This document shows, piece by piece, positions 6,818 to 11,381 of a DNA stretch of 11,381 nucleotides. The notes under the pieces were generated by a model. It was given only the letters and a program-made list of their open reading frames with translations. It was not told where the DNA came from and ran no database searches. The DNA is taken from assembly GCA_016935045.1 (NCBI GenBank), contig JAFGRS010000227.1, forward strand, positions 1 through 11,381, in the 5' to 3' direction. Both the position numbers and the translations under genes were made by a program. The stretch's first letter is position 1. Every line of letters begins with the position of its first letter. This DNA is from Lentisphaeria bacterium. GTDB lineage: Bacteria > Verrucomicrobiota > Lentisphaeria > Oligosphaerales > JAFGRS01.

Positions 6818-7017
6818 GCACCGAACAGCACCGCCTGGCCGAAGCTGCCGGTCTCACCGTCTGCTCGGGTCACTACGCCCCCGAGAGCGAATGGGTCAAA
6901 CCCTTCGTGACGCAACTGGCGGACATGCTGGCGGCCTGCGGCGCCCGAGCCTGGGTCCTGCCCGGCGGATACACGGGAAACACCGAGGAACAGATGCGCA
7001 CCGGCGCCCTGCTGTGA
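6818..7017 (+). pseudogene. remnant of a probable sugar-phosphate isomerase/epimerase (TIM-barrel) gene
   Basis: A 66-codon frame ending in TGA reads as natural protein: LAEAAGLTVCSGHYAPESEW, then LADMLAACGARAWVLPGG and a TEEQMRTGALL tail. The pattern of hydrophobic strand, GH(Y), helix, Gly-Ala, strand resembles the middle of xylose-isomerase-like sugar-phosphate isomerases of ~270-300 residues. It has no start codon or ribosome site of its own. The expected N-terminal half is replaced by the repeat block just upstream, and the C-terminal half is missing. Its stop is only 12 bp from the convergent glycosidase stop. I read it as a doubly truncated relic. The family call is tentative. Confidence 0.42.
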
Positions 7018-7029
7018 ACCGTCGGCATC

Positions 7030-10000
7030 TCAGCGGCTGCGCTTGAACCAGCGGGCCCCGTAGGCCGGGAGCCGGGATCGGATCATTGTGCGGCCGTCCC
7101 CCTGAGGTTCGAGTGTGCAACCGCTGTAGACCGCCCCCTCGGGGAGAACCAGGGTGCAGAGTTCCGTGGTCTCGATGCCGCAGATCTCGCGCACCAGGAT
7201 CAGGCTCCTGTCATCGCTGCAGGCCACGCGCACATGATGCGGGGCCCGGATGGGGCGTTCGATCTCCGCCCCTTCGAGAATATCGTCGAAGATCCGCGCC
7301 ATGACATCGTACGGTTCCTGGGGCGCGGGGGTGCCGTTTCCCCGTCCCGCGGGGAGCCCCCAGAGGTGGTCGAAAGCGAGCCCGAGGGGAAACCCGAACG
7401 CGCAGACGCGGTTGCCGCGGTAGAGCGTGCTCACGGCGACGGCGCGCCCGTCGGGGGTCGTCAGGAGGGGTTTGCCCGTGCGCAGGATGCCCGTTGGCGA
7501 GATATCGGCGCGGTCGCCGAAGTGGATCCGGACCTTCTGCTCGGGCTGGGCGCCGTGTATCGGCATCCAGTGCAGGACGCTGGCCCCGCGCAGGGAGACC
7601 GAGTCGGCGTAGCCGTCGGTCCCGAGCCAACGCCGCAGGACCGGATGGAAACCGTCCCGCGGGGCCAGATAGGGGGAACGGCACCCCACGTAGCCGAGAA
7701 CGAGGGTGCGCCGGCCCCGGAAGGCGTCGTCGGACAGCCAGGCATCGAGGGTCTGCCAGGCGTTCTCCGGATAGTCGCACTCGATGCAGGGCAGGAAGAC
7801 GACGTCGTAACGGGCCAGGTCGACACGCCGTTCCCGGGGGCCGTAGCTGAGGTCCTGGTCCATGGCGATGTCGAAGGGTATGTTGAGCTGGGCCACGGCC
7901 GCCGCCAGCCCCAGCGCATTGCCGAAGTCCCTGCCGCTGCGGTTGGAACGCTGCAGGTTGTTGTTGCGGACGACGAGAATCGGGACCCGGCGGTCCAGCG
8001 AGAAGGTCACCCCCCGGGAGTCCCGGTAGAACCTGCCCATGGCCTCCAGGGCTTCGGTCAGCGTCGCCTTTCCCTCCGGGTGCTCCTCGCCCCCCGCCAG
8101 GTGGCTCCAGATGTAGGACATCTCGAAGGCCGCGCCGTTGCCGACCATCTCGAAGCTCTGCCCGAGGTAGTAGTCCCTGGTCGCCTCCCGGTCCCCTCTG
8201 CGGCCGCCTTCCCCTTCGCCCGAGGCGACCGCCACCGCGGCACTCCCGGGCGCCACCACGTAGGGACGGTACGAGGCAATGACCCGGATGTACTTGCGCA
8301 ACCGGTCCCAGGGCGGAATCTCCGCCAGATTCAGGCCGGAATCGTGACTGCCCACCCCGATGACCGGATGCGGCAACGCCGCCCGCCGGAAACAATGCAG
8401 GAAATGCCAGTGCGCCGTGTAATCCTGGGCGTTGCTGTGGAACAGCCATTGCCTGGGCACACCCTCGCGGACGGTGTGATACCAACGGCTGACGAAGTCC
8501 AGGTACAACTCGTCCTCCCGCAGGGCATGGTAGTCGATCCAGAGCGGATCGTCCCGGCCGGCTTCGAGTTCCCCCGGGAACAGGCGCTGGGAAGGCAGTT
8601 CGGGATGCGGGGCCTCCGGCCGGCGGCAATGGGGCCAAGCCGGCAGGGGAATCGACTCCCAGTCCCCGAGAGTGTCCCAAAAGCCCGTCTCCGTGCGGGG
8701 CGTCGGGAGCAGCACGGCCTCGGGGGACAGCCCCTCGGCATCCCCGCCCCAGGAGTTGGGGCGCCGCCGGCCGGGCGTCCACGCCTCCGGGGAGTCCCTG
8801 TCGCAGCCCTGCTCCCAGGCCGCCGCCAGGGCCTGGAGTGTGCCGTGGCGACGCCGGAGGCTGTCCCGGAAGGCCCGGCGCATGTCGGAGTTGTCCAGGT
8901 CGTGCGCCATGATGATGTCCTCTTCCCCCATCATGAACCCCGCCACCACGGGGCGGTCGCGGTAGCGACTCAGGATTCTGCGGTGGGCAAGGGCGTTGGC
9001 TTCGGCCGCCTCGGGGTGGAGGTAGTACCGGGTGTGGTACGGCGCCGGTACGGCGTCCCAACTGGCCGCCCAGTGGAAATCGCACTCGATCATGACAAAG
9101 CGGCCATGGGACTGACAGCGGTCGAGGAAGTGGTCAAGCACCTCCACCGCGCGGGCGAACTGGGGCAGGTTCGTGCCTCGGGGTTGCTGCTCGCAGGCGT
9201 TCCAATCCCCGTTGCCATCGAGGAGCCGGTGCCAGCCGAGGAAACGCAGGTAGGGGTGCACCTCGGCCTGTTCCATGAGGGTGAGGTCGTGCTCCAGACG
9301 GTCGAAATCGAACTCACTCCAGTGCAGGACCCACGAACCAGCCACCTTCTGGTTGTAGACGTTGAAGAACAGGTGGCGCACCTGGCCGCCCGCGTCCACA
9401 ACCTGGCCGCCGGCGCTGTCCAGCTTCAGGTGCGCGGCGTACTGGGCCGCGTAGACTGGGTCCGTATAGGTTCCCACGAACACGGGCCGAGGACCGTCGC
9501 GGTCGAGGGCCCAGCCGGCTCGCAGGGCCTCGTTGTGGCGGCCCAGACGGGCGGCCAGCAATTCCCGGGGCATCAGGGCGAACTCCCGATGCCAGGTCTG
9601 CGCCTGGCCGCGGCTGCCGTAGTAGTCGTCCGTCTCCTCGACCGGCTGCCAACCGTCGCTGGGGGCAGCCCCGCGCGGCCAGCCCTCCGCCGGGGCCGGG
9701 CAGTACTCCCAACTCCGGTCCGTCACCGCGTCGGCGAACTCCCCGTCGGCAAGCTCCACGCGGACCTGCATGTAGAGGGTCGGATTCCATTCGGACCAGA
9801 CCCGCACATCCAGGCGGTTGGGACCCTGACGCACCCAGTCGGTGACCTCGAAAAAGGCGGGCACGCGTTCCGGTGGAACACTTCGGTACTCGCAGACCAG
9901 AGTGCCGTTGAGAAAGACCGCCAGCGTGTGCCAGCCCGTCAACGCCAGTACCGCCCGTCGCGGCTGACTCGGGCTCTCGAAAACCCCCCGTACATAGGCA

Positions 10001-10218
10001 TGGCGATGCCCCGGCGCCTGGATCGTGAAGGCGTCGTCCGGAAAGAACGGCGAGACGTCGCCCTCCTTCAGCCAGCCCCCACAGACACCCGAACGGTCCC
10101 CCCGCCGCAGGCAGGAACCCCACGCCGACGGAACTACTGCCGACAGCAGAAGAGCAAGCAACAGGCAGGCACCCGAACGGGCCCCGCGGACATCGATCGC
10201 AACCCGGGAACTCGTCAT
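7030..10218 (-). CDS. secreted GH42-like glycoside hydrolase, substrate unknown
   Basis: From ATG 10218 the protein has 1062 residues. It opens with a signal peptide: Arg-containing n-region, hydrophobic ACLLLALLLSAVV core, and probable cleavage after SAWG (~34). Residues ~60-215 look like a beta-sandwich of the GH2/galactose-binding type (LALTGWHTLAVFLNGTLV, WSEWNPTLYMQVRVEL). Residues ~245-720 fit a TIM barrel. GFMMGEED (427-434) plus the following RRAFRDSLRRRHGTLQALAAAW resemble the GH42 region with the acid/base Glu, here E432 or E433. E690 in GQSFEM or E699 could be the nucleophile. Residues ~745-865 look like the Rossmann-like GH42 trimerisation domain, and a short beta domain ends the chain. 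The frame stays open to 10287, but a start there would lack a signal peptide and precede the -10-like element at 10269. Likely role: extracellular or periplasmic polysaccharide breakdown. The exact family and sugar are not assigned. Confidence 0.85.
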   Translation of the reverse strand: MTSSRVAIDVRGARSGACLLLALLLSAVVPSAWGSCLRRGDRSGVCGGWLKEGDVSPFFPDDAFTIQAPGHRHAYVRGVFESPSQPRRAVLALTGWHTLAVFLNGTLVCEYRSVPPERVPAFFEVTDWVRQGPNRLDVRVWSEWNPTLYMQVRVELADGEFADAVTDRSWEYCPAPAEGWPRGAAPSDGWQPVEETDDYYGSRGQAQTWHREFALMPRELLAARLGRHNEALRAGWALDRDGPRPVFVGTYTDPVYAAQYAAHLKLDSAGGQVVDAGGQVRHLFFNVYNQKVAGSWVLHWSEFDFDRLEHDLTLMEQAEVHPYLRFLGWHRLLDGNGDWNACEQQPRGTNLPQFARAVEVLDHFLDRCQSHGRFVMIECDFHWAASWDAVPAPYHTRYYLHPEAAEANALAHRRILSRYRDRPVVAGFMMGEEDIIMAHDLDNSDMRRAFRDSLRRRHGTLQALAAAWEQGCDRDSPEAWTPGRRRPNSWGGDAEGLSPEAVLLPTPRTETGFWDTLGDWESIPLPAWPHCRRPEAPHPELPSQRLFPGELEAGRDDPLWIDYHALREDELYLDFVSRWYHTVREGVPRQWLFHSNAQDYTAHWHFLHCFRRAALPHPVIGVGSHDSGLNLAEIPPWDRLRKYIRVIASYRPYVVAPGSAAVAVASGEGEGGRRGDREATRDYYLGQSFEMVGNGAAFEMSYIWSHLAGGEEHPEGKATLTEALEAMGRFYRDSRGVTFSLDRRVPILVVRNNNLQRSNRSGRDFGNALGLAAAVAQLNIPFDIAMDQDLSYGPRERRVDLARYDVVFLPCIECDYPENAWQTLDAWLSDDAFRGRRTLVLGYVGCRSPYLAPRDGFHPVLRRWLGTDGYADSVSLRGASVLHWMPIHGAQPEQKVRIHFGDRADISPTGILRTGKPLLTTPDGRAVAVSTLYRGNRVCAFGFPLGLAFDHLWGLPAGRGNGTPAPQEPYDVMARIFDDILEGAEIERPIRAPHHVRVACSDDRSLILVREICGIETTELCTLVLPEGAVYSGCTLEPQGDGRTMIRSRLPAYGARWFKRSR

Positions 10219-10268
10219 GCGACATTGCCCCCCGATGACTGCCGGCATCCCACACGGCGTGTCCCGGC

Positions 10269-10274
10269 AGTATA
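10269..10274 (-). promoter_or_regulatory. candidate -10 element for the glycosidase gene
   Basis: TATACT on the minus strand gives five of six matches to TATAAT. It would start transcription near 10262, a ~44-nt leader before ATG 10218. No -35 hexamer is convincing at 16-18 bp, so this rests on one box. Confidence 0.3.
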
Positions 10275-10329
10275 CCCGCCAATACACACCACCGCGAGCC
10301 GCAATGCCTCAGCCAAACTCGCGAATGGC

Positions 10330-10428
10330 GCGGGAAACGGCTCAGCAGGAGCTTCGCCCTCCAGTCCGAGTCGGGCATGCGACGTCCCCTCCCCTGGAGG
10401 GCGAAGCTCCTGCTGAGCCGTTTCCCGC
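10330..10428. repeat. long inverted repeat with 35-bp perfect arms (GSAGASPS-type element)
   Basis: Positions 10330-10364 and 10394-10428 are exact reverse complements around a 29-nt loop. A few more bases pair outside the arms after a 2-nt offset. One strand reads GSAGASPS, the other EGEAPAEP. From memory these short peptides recur as spurious ORFs in PVC-group genomes because the DNA is an abundant intergenic repeat. Both arms are present and identical, so the element looks intact or recently copied. It lies 112 bp upstream of the glycosidase start and would fold into a very stable cruciform or RNA stem. Confidence 0.8.
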
Positions 10429-10459
10429 ATTGGACTGACGCTCCTCTCCTCAGTACGGG

Positions 10460-10582
10460 GCGCGGCCCTCCGCGCACCCTCCCGTCGGGAGATCGGCCGT
10501 CGAGGGCGCCGGCCGGTACGGGGGACCGGCCGAAGGTGGAACAGGCATCCCGCCTGTGGCCTGGCAGCGCAGGCGGGACGCC
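10460..10582. repeat. cluster of four hairpins next to the long inverted repeat
   Basis: There are four stems in 123 bp. GCGCGG/CCGCGC spans 10460-10475 with a CCCT loop. CTCCC/GGGAG spans 10479-10491. CGGCCGGT/ACCGGCCG spans 10510-10532 with a 7-nt loop. The last stem has 13-bp arms, 12 paired, at 10544-10556 and 10570-10582 (GGCATCCCGCCTG with CAGGCGGGACGCC). It carries the GCAGGCGGGACG 12-mer also found at 6721-6732. Open frames crossing the cluster look like translated repeat, not protein. Confidence 0.65.
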
Positions 10583-10778
10583 CGCACGACTCTCGGGACA
10601 CCCAACCGAATTCCGTGGCCATAGGCTTGTATCCCCTCAGACGGGCGGCAATGGTATGCCTCGGAGAACATTGCGGCAACGGAACAGAGACCCGGAACAC
10701 CGTACCCGGCAAAAGGCAAGGTGAAGCTGCCGGGCGACGGGAAGATGGTCCCGCGAGCCGAGCGGTTCCCAGTGCCAC
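10583..10778. other. intergenic stretch with no recognised feature
   Basis: Between the hairpin cluster and the candidate glsB promoter I see no supported gene, RNA gene or repeat. Open frames on both strands lack ribosome sites and family resemblance. Confidence 0.5.
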
Positions 10779-10807
10779 TTGATTCGTGGTAGCTCGATGG
10801 GTATATC
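10779..10807 (+). promoter_or_regulatory. candidate promoter upstream of the GlsB-like gene
   Basis: TTGATT (10779-10784, four of six matches to TTGACA) and TATATC (10802-10807, four of six matches to TATAAT) are 17 bp apart. Transcription would start near 10814 and leave a leader of ~125 nt. Individual boxes are only moderate. Confidence 0.33.
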
Positions 10808-10938
10808 CTCGTCTTCCGGTTCCTCCAGTTCCTTCGCAGGAGCTTCCTGAAGCACGTTGATTATGCGGATGGCCGCGAAGGCGATGCGCAGGCCGCTCCG
10901 GGGCCACGGGACGTACGGATCACCCTGGGAGTACGCAC

Positions 10939-11190
10939 ATGAGCTGGGTCATCACCCTGATTCTCGGCGGGATCATCGGCTGGCTGGCGAGCATCGTCAT
11001 GAAGACCAACGCCCGGATGGGCTGCTTCGCCAATGTGCTGGTGGGGGTGGGCGGCTCGCTGCTTGGCTTCTGGATCGCGGGACTGCTGGGCATCGCCCCC
11101 ACGGGCTTCCTCCGCTTTGTGGTTGCGCTCGCGGGAGCGGCGCTGCTGATCTTCCTCCTGGGCAAACTCGGCTTCTTCCGAAGAAGGTGA
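10939..11190 (+). CDS. GlsB/YeaQ/YmgE-family small stress membrane protein
   Basis: This 83-residue protein is almost entirely hydrophobic with three probable helices: ~3-21 (WVITLILGGIIGWLASIVM), ~29-50 (CFANVLVGVGGSLLGFWIAG) and ~57-78, with basic ends KTNAR and FFRRR. The Gly-rich GGIIGWLAS and NVLVGVGGSLLG patterns and the length fit the GlsB/YeaQ (transglycosylase-associated) family. These inner-membrane proteins are linked to general stress but have no established biochemical activity. GGGAG lies 7 nt before the ATG, which supports this start. The aldo/keto reductase start follows 36 bp later on the same strand, so the two may be co-transcribed. Confidence 0.9.
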   Translation: MSWVITLILGGIIGWLASIVMKTNARMGCFANVLVGVGGSLLGFWIAGLLGIAPTGFLRFVVALAGAALLIFLLGKLGFFRRR

Positions 11191-11226
11191 CGCCGCCCCC
11201 CCGGCGCGGCGGACGAAAGGACGACC

Positions 11227-11381
11227 ATGAACACTCCGCTTGACGTTCATTCCCTCCCCGGGATTCCGATCGGGGTGTCGTCGTACACAGTGGGCACGAT
11301 GATGTTCGGCAGCCGGGCCGACCCGGCCGAGTCCCGCCGCATCGTGGACCTGGCGCTGGACCGGGGCGTCACCCTCTTCGA
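11227..11381 (+). CDS. aldo/keto reductase, N-terminal part (runs off the window)
   Basis: Only the first 51 codons are present. The pattern PIGVSSYTVGTMMFG, then ESRRIVDLALDRGVTLF, matches the opening strand and first helix of the aldo/keto reductase TIM barrel, where the next residues are usually the catalytic-region D-T-A. Such enzymes reduce aldehydes or ketones with NAD(P)H in the cytoplasm. The substrate cannot be told from this part. AAAGGA lies 5 nt before the ATG, a good ribosome site. The gap to the GlsB-like gene is 36 bp with no terminator. Confidence 0.85.
   Translation, partial: MNTPLDVHSLPGIPIGVSSYTVGTMMFGSRADPAESRRIVDLALDRGVTLF

Noticed and set aside
4779..6857. 692-codon minus-strand open frame opposite nrdJ
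   Set aside because: nrdJ is unmistakable on the plus strand. The antisense frame also crosses the post-nrdJ repeats.
7234..10416. 1060-codon plus-strand open frame opposite the glycosidase
   Set aside because: It is a shadow of the real minus-strand gene, and it runs into the inverted repeat, where it reads GSAGASPS.
10637..10855. 72-codon minus-strand frame with an acidic stretch (EELEEPEDED-like) and KWHWEPLG
   Set aside because: It looks slightly protein-like, but it begins only at a GTG without a ribosome site, has no family resemblance, and dissolves into unstructured sequence. It could be a relic but is not supportable.
1..11381. tRNA, rRNA, CRISPR array, transposase or phage genes
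   Set aside because: I looked on both strands and found no cloverleaf, rRNA signature, regular repeat-spacer array, or transposase or phage protein.

Overview
The window is GC-rich bacterial chromosome with third codon positions mostly G or C. It is not phage, plasmid or CRISPR DNA. Two non-coding repeat types resemble sequences I remember as common in Planctomycetes, Verrucomicrobia, Lentisphaerae and Kiritimatiellae. One frame of the first reads GSAGASPS, or EGEAPAEP on the other strand. The second is a hairpin containing GCAGGCGGGACG. With a B12-dependent ribonucleotide reductase and a large secreted glycosidase, this suggests an anaerobic or microaerophilic, polysaccharide-degrading PVC-type bacterium. 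That placement is inference only.

Layout: 1-205 is non-coding with two short hairpins. On the minus strand, 3891 down to 206 is a two-gene operon. Its first gene encodes an unusual fusion of a six-helix DsbD_2/CcdA-like membrane domain to a radical SAM enzyme of the AmmeMemoRadiSam family (AmrS-like). The second is mnmG (tRNA wobble-uridine modification), whose GTG start overlaps the first gene's stop by 4 bp. The 3892-4358 gap separates this operon from nrdJ. It holds a candidate extended -10 promoter for the operon, a curious inverted pair of 9-bp-phased triplet repeats, a sigma70-like promoter facing nrdJ, and a perfect 14-bp palindrome matching the NrdR box. nrdJ (4359-6644) is a complete class II ribonucleotide reductase with a TSCPD-like domain and a C-terminal cysteine cluster.

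After nrdJ comes a hairpin-rich block with a ~63-bp tandem duplication (6658-6810). A fragment of a probable sugar-phosphate isomerase follows (6818-7017). Then, on the minus strand, there is a 1062-residue secreted GH42-like glycoside hydrolase (10218 to 7030). Upstream of it lie a long inverted repeat with 35-bp arms and four smaller hairpins (10330-10582). The window closes on the plus strand with a small GlsB/YeaQ-type membrane protein (10939-11190) and the first 51 codons of an aldo/keto reductase that runs off the end.

Functionally, the left half is housekeeping (tRNA modification, dNTP synthesis) plus the radical SAM fusion. The right half is accessory carbohydrate catabolism bracketed by repeats that share a 12-mer. 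The most interesting item is the membrane-domain/AmrS fusion, because its charge distribution places the radical SAM domain outside the cytoplasm. The NrdR box is the clearest regulatory site.
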